A stretch of 64,000 nucleotides of DNA, from contig OX328099.1 of assembly GCA_946811185.2 (NCBI GenBank), positions 39,977,299 through 40,041,298 of the forward strand, written 5' to 3'. The position numbers and the translations under genes are program-made. Origin of the DNA: Hippopus hippopus. Its lineage: Eukaryota > Mollusca > Bivalvia > Cardiida > Cardiidae. Of the stretch, positions 53,076-63,981 are shown in pieces. The notes beneath the pieces were generated by a model that had not been told where the DNA came from, did no database searches, and saw only the letters and a program-made list of their open reading frames with translations. How positions within the stretch are numbered: position 1 is the first letter of the stretch; each line of letters begins with the position of its first letter.

Positions 53076-53904
53076 GATCATTCCTGGCAAATCAAATAAG
53101 TTCGAGGGCTCTGATGCCTATACTATAATTTATATGTTGTTATCACATGCAATCGTGTTAAAATCTAATATTCTATCAGGAAAGATTTTTTTTCAGTCAA
53201 AACACAAGTTACTATATTGTAGAGGGCAGTTCTTCGTCAAAACATAAGTGATTGTGATCGGAATTATAAACTGCACTCGATAAATATGCTATCCACCTCT
53301 ATCAATCAGTCGAACTTTAATCGCGTCATCGGCAGTTCTACGATCTGACCATTGTATCGCGGTAGTAGATAAACTGCTGGCTATGTAAAACTAATTACTA
53401 GATTCACAAGTTATGACCTGTGTTTGTTTTCAATGAGCCAGTATTGGTAAACAAATACCACAATCATTGCGTTCGTATTATACCTATTACAGATCCTAGT
53501 GACGTTTGTCGTTTTTCCAGCAAGTAAAACGCAGATTCTCATCAATGACAATGTCGTGATATTCCCTCGTGAAAAGTCTTATTATAGCGCAGAAAATGTC
53601 ATGTTTCTACGAAGTTGTTCGCGTTCCTTCTACATGTTTTTCACGCAAACATGTTTTACAATTACTTTATTATGTACGAATTTACTTTATTCTGTATTTT
53701 GCGGAATGGTTACTTTAATCTTTTAGACCAGCATACATGAATAAAAAAGCTGAAATGAGACAGGCGAGTATGGCGACAGGGCCTAGCTGGGCCGCCGAAT
53801 GCAGACAAACAGTTTGAGGTATTATTTTCAACGGAAATACTTCAGCCTCAGCTGATGTACGAGTACATACACAAACACTCCATTTTGCCTAAAGTTTATA
53901 CCAG
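53076..53904. other. No recognised feature
   Basis: A 75-codon plus-strand frame at 53499-53726 has no domain. No repeat recognised. Confidence 0.45.
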
Positions 53905-53905
53905 T

Positions 53906-54166
53906 TGAGCCATGATCTGTGAAAAGGGGGTTTAATGCATCTGCAAAATGTATCGATTTAGGTCAGCCTGCGCAGTCCGCGCAGAATGACCCGAGTCGAA
54001 ACTTTTTGATATCGTTAAATGTTCTGCGTGTCAAAGGACCAGTCTACCACATGGTTCATTCGATTGTTAGAAAAAAAGGATTTTATGGATCCATAATTAT
54101 GCGATGACTCTCTTGGTATCATGCATCACGTAGATGTATTAAACTCCTTTTGCCAGGGCATGGTTC
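53906..54166 (+). repeat. Family C MITE, near complete
   Basis: TGAGCCATGATCTGTGAAAA, hairpin TTAGGTCAGCCTGCGCAGTC and complement, GATTTTATGGATCCATAATT and CCAGGGCATGGTTC. Confidence 0.87.
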
Positions 54167-55780
54167 TTTTGCATTAACGTAAAATGGGGGGTAATTATAC
54201 TGTTCTTTTGACGACGCGAAGCCAGTTTGGCATGAAGTATGGACCAGTTTTTGATAAACAAAGATATCCATCCTGGACGAGCCCCCAATTGTTACGACCA
54301 GCATAGCTACAACAAAGAGCAAACGTGACAAGTCAAACAACTACGGCAAAATGGCCTAACTGGGGCATCTTACGTAGGAAAACAGATTGTGATATCTGTC
54401 ATCTCAAAGAGATGCTTCAACCTTAGCTGATCTGCCTAAACAAGTATCCAAACTTTTTGCCGAAAGCTTATCCTATTTGCATTAATGACGGCATATTAAT
54501 ACGCAAATATTTCCTTGTGATATATCATATCTACATTTAGTGAAATGATTTTTTACGAGAATATGTGTTATTGGCAAATGACGTCATAAGGTGTTGCTCG
54601 GTAACCTGAATATGTCAATACTCTCAGTATGATTGACAGCCAGCCAACCCCCTCCCCCGTATCACACGTGAAAAACACAAACCAATGTTTGGACACAGAC
54701 AGTTGATTTAAGCTGTGGTGCTAGGATTTAGTTCAGTCATTTAATCACTTCCTCCTGCAGGCGACCTTGTTTTTGTCATGTTAAACGATGAAATGATGAT
54801 TATCAAATGTTTTATAGTGGTTGAAACCAATTCATGCACCCCGGGTGTTTTATTACTAATTACCATGCAGCAGTGATATGTAAGTACACAATCCAACGAG
54901 GTACCGAAATCGATAGAGTCAAAATTATGGACAGCGGGAAGATGTCAATCTGTCTCTCTTCGGTGATTTAGAGAATTTGGCTCTGTTCGAATTCGAACTT
55001 GCTTCAACAAGTCAAAAATTGCTATGTTTTACCTCTTAGTTTGCGAGCATTGCATGTCTCAAACAATACTGAATGTGTACGGCTGGCAATCAAACGTATT
55101 TGAGTATTGCAAGAAACAACAGCAATTTTCATGAAAACAGACCCCAATCAGTTGAACCCGAAGACGTTAGAGAAAAGAATTCTATGCAATTTCATTTTTG
55201 GCGAGATCAAACGCGGATTTAACTAGATTGCACATGGATACTCGCCTCAAGTAAAATGTTAATGGCTTTTGTGTGCATCTTAGGGATTGTCCCTAATACA
55301 CTTAAAACTTGTAATAACTGTCAAACTTTAATGCCACGTCACACCCAGACGTCATACGTCAACGTTACAGAGTAGTATGGTTTGTGGTGTAACCATGGAC
55401 TTTCCTGAAATGCAGAAATTTGTCCGCATGTAAAAACTTTGACTTTTCATCATTTTGCCAACGTGTCAAGTGCCCGTTGTGTGCTAGTCAATTACATTTC
55501 ATGGTAATTCAGCATTCAGTGGTTATGCGTGTACACGTAATACGTGTCTTCATTTGGAATTTTCTTTACCGTGTTTGAAGTGAGAGTAAAATGTAGGCCG
55601 CGAGGGGCCGGGTGTTACAAAATCTTCCTGTAATTTATCAATACTGTGATTATATAATAGTGTTACTCGTATCACCTTGATACTAGAGGCGCTTGAGCGC
55701 CTGTATCGCTCCACAGGCCTGATATTTCTATAATGGCGAAAGGAAGTTTTTAACAATTATCATTCAATCCTGCATTTTAG
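54167..55780. other. Long stretch without recognised repeats
   Basis: About 1.6 kb with no MITE, SINE or convincing exon. A possible unique host region. Confidence 0.45.
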
Positions 55781-56768
55781 CTCACTGAAGAAACAATTTG
55801 GTAGACAACCACCATAGGAACTTACCTGCAAAACAACAATGAAATCCAATGAATAGTTTTAGAGAAGAAATTTTTCAAAGATTTTACTTTATACCATACA
55901 AGGAAAATGAGTCTCCCATAAAAGCCATGTTTTTTGACAGATCGTTTTTTTATTTAAGGAATTCTGTAAACCTGTATCTAAGGAACATTCCTGCAAAATA
56001 ATAATGCTATCCAAATAGCGGTTTGGGAGGAGAAGATTTTTAAAGGTTTTTTACTTTGGTTGCCATGGCAACCAGAATTCTTCATGGAACACAATTATTT
56101 GAAGGAATTTGAAAGAGGACCACCAAAGGAACATTCCTGTGAAATTTGGTAAAAATCCAGTCAATAGTTTCTGAAGAGAAGTTTTTTAAAGAAAAAGTTT
56201 ACGGACGCACGCACGGACGACGAACGGACGCACGACGGACACAACGCCATGACAATAGCTCGCTGGCCTTCGGCCAGTGGAGCTAACAACAATGAAATCC
56301 AATGAATAGTTTTAGAGAAGAAATTTTTCAAAGATTTTACTTTATACCATAAAAGGAAAATGAGTCTCCCATAAAAGCCATGTTTTTTGACAGATCTTTT
56401 TTTTTTTAAGGAATTCCGTAAACCTGTATCTAAGGAACATTCCTGCAAAATAATAATGCTATCCAAATAGCGGTTTGGGAGGAGAAGATTTTTAAAGGTT
56501 TTTTACTTTGGTTGCCATGGCAACCAGAATTCTTCATGGAACACAATTATTTGAAGGAATTTGAAAGAGGACCACCAAAGGAACATTCCTGTGAAATTTG
56601 GTAAAAATCCAGTCAATACTTTCTGAGGAGAAGTTTTTTAAAGAAAAAGTTTACGGACGCACGCACGAACGGACGGACGGACGGACGGACGGACGGACGA
56701 ACGGACGGACGCACGACGGACACAACGCCATGACAATAGCTCTCTGGCCTTCGGCCAGTGGAGCTAAA
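55781..56768 (-). repeat. TAGCTCC-type repeat in 453-bp tandem duplication
   Basis: AACAACAATGAAATCCAATG begins at 55832 and again at 56285. The two units are nearly identical, including GGTTGCCATGGCAACCAGAA and TTCCTGTGAAATTTGGTAAA. Each ends in a CGGACG-rich run and GGCCTTCGGCCAGTGGAGCT. The second unit has an expanded (GGAC)n run at 56668-56708. This is the reverse orientation of the repeat at 3641. Confidence 0.93.
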
Positions 56769-57064
56769 AATTATTCATCCGTTTGTTCGTTAATGTTCAC
56801 ACACATAAACGTAATCCATTTTTTGTCACCTTAACTTTCGTACATACTATACTTTTGTACAAAAATGTCCTAATTCCTTTTATGTACAACGGAACATTTA
56901 GGACTTATTCCCTTATCCCCAGCATTTCAAGATCGATCAATAACTGTAAACTTGATTGCGGGTCTAAAGAAGATGGTGAAAACCTAATGACAAACGGTGA
57001 CAAATCGCTCATGTTGAGCAATTTATCCATTTGTCACAAGGTTTTAGTTTCACTCTGTCTGAAT

Positions 57065-57277
57065 TTAACCCTAATCCCGCTAAATAAATGGTATGAAACT
57101 TTTAAGCTGATAGTGAAAACCCAAATTTTGCTATTTCAAAGGTATGGGGGGGGGGGGGAATATCCCCTTATCAGATAGTGTAGATCCAAGATCAGACTGC
57201 ACGTTCCGTGCAGTCTGATCTTGATCCACACTGTCTGCAAAAGACCATTGACTCGCGTTTAGCAGCCTAAGGGTTAA
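57065..57277 (-). repeat. Family A TTAA MITE, complete
   Basis: TTAA at 57065-57068 and 57274-57277. The hairpin GATCAGACTGCACGTTCCGT / GCAGTCTGATC is perfect. A G12 run is at 57147-57158. Confidence 0.9.
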
Positions 57278-57512
57278 AAGAAAGTGTTTACCTAAGGGAA
57301 GGTGTTATGTAGGCCAGATGTAAGAGATCATCTTGACCCTGCGATATTGGCTGACCAGGTCAAGTCAACACTGTCTCTGTCTAACGTGACCCTGGATGTA
57401 CTTCGCGGAGAGCGTTGACAAAAATCAGCCTGCACACGCTTGTGGTATGATCTGGCGCTATACTTTAAACCCCACGAATGGCTTTCGTCGTGCCGTTTCA
57501 ACATAATGCCAA

Positions 57513-57716
57513 TAAACCTCTTCCAAACGATACAATTTTGAACTTATTCAAATCTAAACCATTTGCTGACGACAAATTCAATGTGGTGATTTTTTTTTTT
57601 TGTTGAAAGGGTAGAAAACATTGCTGTTAACGAGCATTTTCTCCTTTTCCCACAATGTTTTTAAAATCCATTTTCCTCGGGGTCGTTAAAATCGGGTTTG
57701 TTTGATACAGGGTTAA
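57513..57716 (+). repeat. Family B MITE with left hairpin arm deleted
   Basis: CTTCCAAACGATACAATTTT, CATTTGCTGACGACAAATTC, then TAACGAGCATTTTCTCCTTT without its partner arm, and TTAA at 57713-57716. Confidence 0.8.
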
Positions 57717-57792
57717 CAAAGTGAGATCTATATTGTGTGATATAGTCACAAGCATGAAGTTGACAGGACAAGCGTCATCTATTACCCTATGA

Positions 57793-57908
57793 ATTAAAGG
57801 GTGTGATGCATTATACCAAGCAAGTCATTACATAATTATGGATTCATAAAATCCATTTTGTGCAACAACTGACTGACTCGTAAGGATAGTCCTCGGACAT
57901 ACAGAATC
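57793..57908 (-). repeat. Family C fragment
   Basis: ATACCAAGCAAGTCATTACA and TTATGGATTCATAAAATCCA, stopping at the hairpin-proximal side. Confidence 0.78.
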
Positions 57909-58059
57909 AAAGCGCTGAAGGCACTGATGGCTAGGGGCAAGTGGAAAGTGCATATATGCGTAACGCAATTTGCATTCAATTATGAAATGTCCAGTTAAAA
58001 AGTAAAAAAAAATATGGATGCCTATGCTCGGCTGCAGTTGCTTTAAGTGAAAATTGTAA

Positions 58060-58420
58060 GTCGAAAAGCCGGGCATTACTGTGTCAAAAATATTTAGATG
58101 TTTACCTGCCCCTGATTTATGGGTTCCCTTTTGATAGTTAACAACTAGCCAAAGTTTGAAGTAAATATGATGGTTAGCAACTACTTCAAGCTTGAAGTAA
58201 ATGTCTTCAGTAATGACAGTAATGACAAAGATCTTGTAAAATATCAAAATGTTTGAACATTCAAAGTCAAAGTCAAGAATGGGCATATATAACTGTTTGA
58301 AAAATACTCTGATGGATACCTTTCCCTTCCGTATGGATTTCCCTTTTGACAGCTAACACCAGTCCCAGTTTGAAATAAATATCTTCAGTAATGACAGAGA
58401 TATTATAGCCTTAACTCTTG
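58060..58420. repeat. Local imperfect duplication, ~215-bp period
   Basis: TTCCCTTTTGATAGTTAACA with AGTTTGAAGTAAAT (about 58124-58165) recurs as TTCCCTTTTGACAGCTAACA with AGTTTGAAATAAAT (about 58339-58380). TCTTCAGTAATGACAG occurs at about 58204 and 58382. The 152-codon minus-strand frame here is not a gene. Confidence 0.6.
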
Positions 58421-58522
58421 CAAGTTCCTATTTTCTCTTAGATGAAAATGTTCAGGTTTTCCCCCATTCCATTGTCAAATAAGTAAAGTGTTGCTACAAG
58501 AGTTTACATTGTATCTTGAAGT

Positions 58523-58572
58523 CCATTTCGGTCCAATCCAGTCCGTTCCGGTCCATTCCGGTATTTCCATGC
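58523..58572. repeat. Short (GGTCCAtTCC)n repeat
   Basis: Four to five copies of a roughly ten-base unit: TTCGGTCCAATCCAGTCCGT, then TCCGGTCCATTCCGGTATTT. Confidence 0.7.
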
Positions 58573-59165
58573 ACCAGGAAAACACCGACTCATCAACTGC
58601 CCAATTTGTTCATGTATTATGGCTGACAAGGTAAAGTGTTTTGTCTGTTTACACAACATACGTGGATATACGCCATAAAAGACTTATCAATCAAATGTCA
58701 ATTTCGCCTCGTTCCATCTGGATCCAAAGGTGTGTACACTGCGACGACCCCAGGTAAACACGGGTGTTGGTTGTGTCATGCTCTGCATAAGTATTTGGTG
58801 AAATTAACGGGAGAATTTCTCTCTGTTTTAAGCGTTCTCATTTAAAATTCATCACGCCAACAAACACCTTTAAAAATTTTTGCTTTGAATATATTTTCTT
58901 TGGCATTTTCTTGGTAAATGTAGACACCGACCCCCTCTTTCAGTTTCAATTTACATCACGGATGAATAACTTGTAAGGTGTAAGGCGGTTTTGAGGTTGT
59001 ATCGTTTCAAGCCAATTAGAAACGGCAGTTGCAGTTCCAGCAAATCAGAGACAGCAAATAGCGCGCATTTATACATGATGTTGAGAGTGGTTGCAGCTTT
59101 CATGCAAAAGTCTGAAACGTGGTTACTAAGGCTAGGCGCCGTTGGCCCCTAGCCAAAAATGACCG
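58573..59165. other. No recognised feature
   Basis: No repeat family seen. A 69-codon plus-strand frame at 58636-58845 includes two CysX2His-like residues but no recognisable domain. Confidence 0.4.
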
Positions 59166-59167
59166 AG

Positions 59168-59330
59168 AGAAAAATATTTTATTCAGGTCAGCCTGCGTAG
59201 GTTGACCTTGGTCGATACCTTTTCAGTAGTTTCCTTTCAGCAATTCCAGCATTATCTCCTTTTCCCATGATGTTTTCTAGAACTGAATTCATCAGGAGCG
59301 TTGAATCGTGTTATCATTGGGTAATGTTTT
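59168..59330 (+). repeat. Family C and B fragments side by side
   Basis: TTCAGGTCAGCCTGCGTAGG (59184-59225) is a C hairpin piece. CCAGCATTATCTCCTTTTCC and CAGGAGCGTTGAATCGTG (59245-59330) are the right half of a plus-oriented B. Confidence 0.55.
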
Positions 59331-59543
59331 AAAGCAAACGACTGACCATGACATTAAAATGGTATGGAACAGGACACAATTGTATTTCACCAAAGAATAC
59401 AGGATATGGCCCATCAACATAGTGTCATGCTAAAACAAAAGGAAGGGTAGGGGGATAAGCGGCTAAAGGGGTGACAATTGCGTGGGCGTGGACTATGTTA
59501 GAAATGCTGTGCAGTCGAAAGAGTACATGGTATGTACACACAG

Positions 59544-59740
59544 AGCCCGTATTCACGGACCATTCTTAAGAACATTCTTAGTCTTATTCGCCAGAATTTT
59601 CTAAATTTGTAAGTAACACAACTTCTGATTGGCTAAACCAAAAATGGTTTAGCCAATCGGAAGTTGTGTTACTTTCAAATTTAGAAAGTCTTTGTGAATA
59701 AGACTAAAAATATTCTTAAGAATGGATGGTGAATACGTGC
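59544..59740. repeat. Family D palindrome MITE, reference copy
   Basis: GAGCCCGTATTCACGGACCA pairs with GAATGGATGGTGAATACGTG. Arms stay complementary over about 85 bp each. The apex is GATTGGCTAAACC / GGTTTAGCCAATC with five extra bases in the loop. Confidence 0.92.
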
Positions 59741-59829
59741 AAAAGCTTCTTTCTGATGGCTTGCTTTTATCTCTTTCAGTGTGGTAACACTAACTGTCAT
59801 CCTTGCAGTGCCCGACCTGGTATAACTTA

Positions 59830-59880
59830 TTTTACCGAGAGTGTAGATCAAGATCAGACTGAACAGGACTTGCTCTTTCC
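59830..59880. repeat. Family A core fragment
   Basis: CCGAGAGTGTAGATCAAGAT followed by CAGACTGAACAGGACTTG: left arm only. Confidence 0.5.
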
Positions 59881-60002
59881 GCTACCTGAAGACACATAAT
59901 GACCAAAACAATTTTAAAATAAGCAATATCCCAACCGTTTCCTTAGTTAAAGACATCAGTTTTATTAATTCAGCGCTCTGCAGATTAATGTTTATGCACT
60001 CG

Positions 60003-60185
60003 GAGCCCTGGTAACGCGAACGGCTTGCAGACCCAACGGTCATGAGTTCAAATACCGGCTTGACCCAAACTCTTTCCTGGGACAGATGAAATCCATTGCG
60101 ACAGGATTCACTCTTCTCTCACCTCTAAACACAGTTTTGACTTTCTTTCAGTAATATGGAAAAGCAGCCAGTCGTCTAGGAAACC
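60003..60185 (+). repeat. tRNA-derived SINE (S2), diverged
   Basis: GAGCCCTGGTAACGCG and ATGAGTTCAAATACCGG approximate A and B boxes. The body CTCACCTCTAAACACAGTTT and AAAGCAGCCAGTCGTCTAGG matches 9064-9250. Confidence 0.6.
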
Positions 60186-60237
60186 TGCTATATCCGTCCA
60201 GTAATCTGCTGCAACTTTGTTTCTGGAACGTCATGAG

Positions 60238-60463
60238 TTTACTCCTTACTAAACGACAATTCATTTAGCCTTGTCCAAATCAAAAGCATTTGCAGACAAC
60301 AAATTAAGAGTGACCCAAATGTTGTAATTTGTCTAAGCAAGGGTAGAAACATCGTGGGAAAAGGAGAAAATGCTGGTTACCAGCATTTTCTCCTTTATCA
60401 CTATGTTTTCGAGCCTTCTTTGTTGGGGTCGTTAAAACTCTGTATTGTTCGGTATAGGGTTAA
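60238..60463 (+). repeat. Family B MITE
   Basis: CTTACTAAACGACAATTCAT, GCATTTGCAGACAACAAATT, hairpin GGAGAAAATGCTGGTTACCA / GCATTTTCTCC, and TTAA at 60460-60463. Confidence 0.85.
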
Positions 60464-60582
60464 GTTTCCTGAAGTAGTGAGCCTGTCCCTTGAGCTACAT
60501 AACTCCATTTTGTAAATAGGCATCCTGGTTGAGTCGTATACAATGTTTCTTTATTTCAGTGTCACCCTTTTTGAAAGGAGCA

Positions 60583-60765
60583 GCCAATATCTGCCACACT
60601 TTTGTCTAGCACATTTACTTCCCTAGTCCTAATTTATACTATCAGGGCACCAGGCAGGCGGCACCAAATAACGGCTCACTAACCAAACAACCCCTCCGCC
60701 GACACACACCAGTATTCGAACCCTAGACCTCCCGTTCTGTAGCACCGTATAGTAAGCAAAAAAGC
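60583..60765 (-). repeat. tRNA-derived SINE (S3), minus strand, diverged
   Basis: CTAGCACATTTACTTCCCTA, GGCTCACTAACCAAAC and TATTCGAACCCTAGACCTCC correspond, on the reverse strand, to the body and B box of the SINE at 10721. Confidence 0.5.
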
Positions 60766-61124
60766 GTCATCATTCCAATACTTGGGGTGATATAGAGCGG
60801 AGTCAATTGCATATGAAAAATGACGGCACTGTCTTTTTTAGTGCGGCAACACCACACAGCGGAGCAATTTTGTCGACCAAAAGAAGAATAATTTGACATA
60901 CAGACGAACAGACAAACAAATGGACAGACAGACGGATAGCCGTAAAATACCTCCGTGATTTCATTGGCAGACTGGAAGTGGTTTAAAAAAATAAGGTAAA
61001 AATGTTCAACAAAGGAAAAACTGCAACGATTAGCAGTACAAAATATCGCTTGTCTGCAGGAAAGCTAAATATCGATTTACCACGCAGACAATTTAATTCC
61101 TCTTCTATAATCTTCTTTGTATTC

Positions 61125-61313
61125 TTAACCAGACAACAAAATTCTAGACTTGTTCATTTTGAAAACATCTGTGTGTTTGTTTGTGGTTAAGATGATGGGA
61201 TTTGTATTTGAACGGATAGAAAACATTGTGGGGATAGTTTTTTTTTTCCATAAAATGTTTTCAAAGGCCATTTTCTTTAGGCTCGTTAAACTGGGATCGT
61301 TTGGTGAAGCAGT
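61125..61313 (+). repeat. Family B MITE, hairpin replaced by poly-T
   Basis: TTAACCAGACAACAAAATTC, GAAAACATTGTGGGGATAG, then T11 and CCATAAAATGTTTTCAAAGG: the palindromic apex is deleted while both outer arms remain. Confidence 0.75.
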
Positions 61314-61404
61314 AGCTCGAGAGGCGTCCGATAATTGAGATACATATTTTTGAATCTGTTAAAATACCCAAGCATTGTTTGTCGGCTGATTTGGTCAGAA
61401 TATA

Positions 61405-61526
61405 TCACATTATATCAGACACTGTAGATCCCCAGAATCCTACTGCATATTTTGTCCTGGCTTATTTTGACCAAAGTAGTCAAGAAAAACGTTAAAAAGT
61501 CGTGCTGGGTGACCTAAGGGTTAACA
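61405..61526 (-). repeat. Family A remnant
   Basis: TATCAGACACTGTAGATCCC and CTACTGCATATTTTGTCC resemble A; GACCTAAGGGTTAA at 61511-61524 keeps the right end. Confidence 0.4.
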
Positions 61527-61800
61527 GTCTGGGCCGCAGACAGGATGATGTAACTTTTCTGGGAAAGTCCCTCGTCGCTGTTAGATTGATTCCAAGGAAT
61601 TTGACCTTTGCAGCAAACTTATCGTACGATAGGGTCCGTTTTGTATCGCATGGTTTATGTGAATAAATGTACTGGCCTGAGCGTGTTACCAATTTTTCCT
61701 GAATGATTTTCTGTGTCTTGCCTGTATAGTTCTGCAATGTAATAGCGCCCTCTTCCCCTCACTTAATTCATATCAGAGCGTTTTGTATCTTTTGAAGTAA

Positions 61801-61899
61801 TAGAGAGAGAGAGGGAGAGAGACAGACAGACAGACAGACAGAAAACACTGACAGAGAGACGGAGAGATAAAGACAGAGAGAGACAGAGAGAGAGAAATG
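61801..61899. repeat. (GA)n/(GACA)n low-complexity tract
   Basis: Alternating GA and CAGA repeats. Two overlapping minus-strand frames rich in Ser/Leu come only from this tract. Confidence 0.95.
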
Positions 61900-62119
61900 A
61901 CACTTTTACGACAAACGATACCACTAATACGGTGCAACAGAAACGAAACGGACAAGTTGAGAGACGACCTTGGCATACCAGAACACTAAATATCGACAAG
62001 AGATCGAGGCATTGGATACTTGAAGCAAAATGCTTCAACCCCAGCTTTTATACACATCCAAATGCTCTAACTGTTAGTACTGGTTGAACTATTTCTATAT
62101 GGTAATTTGCACGCACAAA

Positions 62120-62475
62120 GGGAGGTAAGAAAATGGACCGGAAACAATACATACCTAAACTATCAAAACGTGAACCGGAAACAATACTTAAAGTCTCAAG
62201 ACGTGAACCGAAGATAGAACTTGCACGGTCTCAAAGGAGGTAAGAAAATGAACCGGAGACAATAATTACACTGTCAAGACGTGAACCCGAGATAATACTC
62301 ACACTGTCAAGACGTGAACCCGAGATAATACTCACACTGTCAAAACGTGAACCGGAAACAATACTCACGTTGTTAAAACGTGAACCGGAAACGATACTCA
62401 CACTGTCAAGACGTGAACCGGAAACAATACTCACACTATCAAGACATGAACCGGAAACAATACAACCGCTGTCCG
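62120..62475. repeat. 33-bp minisatellite with nested higher-order repeat
   Basis: The unit CAAGACGTGAACCGGAAACA plus ATACTCACACTGT (33 bp in all) repeats about seven times from 62265 to 62470. Earlier, diverged units and two copies of GGAGGTAAGAAAATG (62121 and 62236, about 115 bp apart) suggest an older, longer unit. Because 33 is a multiple of three, one minus-strand frame (62231-62554) stays open with 11-residue repeats of the type SGSRLDSVSIV. Confidence 0.9.
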
Positions 62476-62901
62476 TGAGACAATCGAACAAAAAAGAAAA
62501 GTCAGCGATTATTACTTTAAGCGATATAATGGCTATAGAAAAGACTCCTTTCATAAATTAATTCTTCAACAACCGAGTAAATAAATTTGACCTTTCAAAG
62601 CCATTCGAAGAAATCTGTTTTTATTTCGCAAATGATTGTAATAGAGCAAAGTCTTATAATACTCCTTATATCCTTGTTTGAAGAGCATTTTACAGGGATG
62701 TTTACAATACTTCAACAACGACACGGTGACAGTTCTACTGTTCATGTCTTTTCTGGCTCTCATTAGTACTAGGCAATGACTCTATTGCGCCTTGCTCACG
62801 GACACTTTCACGTAGCCAGCGCCAGCAGTACAGAGAGGCCAGCTTTTCTTGGTTGAAAATCAAGCGCTTTAACAACCTAGACTCTCTCTTGTGGCCAATT
62901 A

Positions 62902-63164
62902 TGGCCATGCTCTGTAAAAGGGGGGTTTAAATGCATCTGCAAAAAGTATCGACCCAGATCAGCCTGCACAGTCCTTGCAGGCTGACATGAGTCGAAACTC
63001 TTTGCTATGGAAAATTTTTCTGCATGTCCAAGGACTATTCTACCTGATGATTTAGTCGATTGTTATACAATATGGATTTTATGGATCCATAATAATGTGA
63101 CGACCTCCTTGATATAATACAACATGTAGATGCATTAGGTCCCGCTTTGCCAGAGTATGGCTCA
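62902..63164 (+). repeat. Family C MITE, near complete
   Basis: TGGCCATGCTCTGTAAAAGG, hairpin CGACCCAGATCAGCCTGCAC / GCAGGCTGACATGAGTCG, TGGATTTTATGGATCCATAA and CCAGAGTATGGCTCA. Confidence 0.88.
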
Positions 63165-63279
63165 TTCTTCGGAGAGAAAATTTGATAAAAAGCATTGATT
63201 ATCTCTCATCAAAATTTAAAGGTTGATTATAAAGTCATAAATGGGTTGTTTGTGGTCTCCAACAATTTTTTAACCATAA

Positions 63280-63314
63280 CAGTGTGTCTGTGTGTGTGTG
63301 TGTGGGGGGGGGGG
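63280..63314. repeat. (TG)n-(G)n microsatellite
   Basis: A TGTGTG run of about 24 bases followed by about ten G. Confidence 0.92.
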
Positions 63315-63345
63315 TTACCCACAATAACCCCCACTACGCGGAGTG

Positions 63346-63412
63346 CGTAGCTGAAGATCTGACTGCATACGTGCAGTCTGATATTGGATCTTCGCTGCAT
63401 GTCCGCTATGTT
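63346..63412. repeat. Family A hairpin core without flanks
   Basis: AGCTGAAGATCTGACTGCAT and ACGTGCAGTCTGATATTGGA pair; A-type ends are absent. Confidence 0.6.
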
Positions 63413-63725
63413 TAAATGTCTAGACCAAAAGACGTTAAAATTGCAGAATTGGATTATTGACCCTTCAAGATGTCGATTTATTTTCTTTTTTTATTTTCAC
63501 TGTCTGGGTTAACCAACAAAATCATCAATTCTAATAAACAGAAATTTATCGCGCATTACACTTGCCCTAAAATATGGGAGGTCTAATTTTTTATGGCTGT
63601 AACCGAAAAGTGTTTAACATGTTATGTTTAAATAATTATGATCAAAAGAGAAACTGTCCCTTTTGCTATATTATCTTCAAATGTACTCATGTAGAAAAAA
63701 ACTTAATCATATAGAATATCCATGT
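63413..63725. other. No recognised feature
   Basis: AT-rich, nothing recognised. Confidence 0.45.
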
Positions 63726-63981
63726 CACATTTGCTCTTGCAAAAGATGGTATCATCTCCGTGATACATGATACAAAGCAGGTCATCACATAATTATGGAT
63801 CCATAAAATTCATTGTCTAGGAACCAGCTAAATCATGAGTAGAATTGTCCTTGACATGCAGAAAATTTATAAACAGCAAAAAGTTTCGGTCCATTTCAAC
63901 CTGCGTGGACTGCACAGGCTGACATGTGACGATATTTGTTTGCAGATACATTATATCCCCTTTTCACAGAGTATAGCCTGT
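63726..63981 (-). repeat. Family C MITE, near complete
   Basis: AAAGCAGGTCATCACATAAT, TATGGATCCATAAAATTCAT, hairpin GTCCATTTCAACCTGCGTGG / GCACAGGCTGACATG, and CACAGAGTATAGCC. Confidence 0.82.

Noticed and set aside
56783..57178. 131-codon plus-strand frame
   Set aside because: Its 3' half is a family A MITE including a poly-G run, and no domain is visible.
57828..58286. 152-codon minus-strand frame, the longest outside the mariner
   Set aside because: It starts in a family C fragment, runs through a local duplication, has no domain and is biased toward Ile/Phe/Tyr as expected for AT-rich noise.
61763..62038. Ser/Leu-rich 91- and 67-codon frames resembling signal-like sequence
   Set aside because: Produced by the GA/GACA microsatellite.
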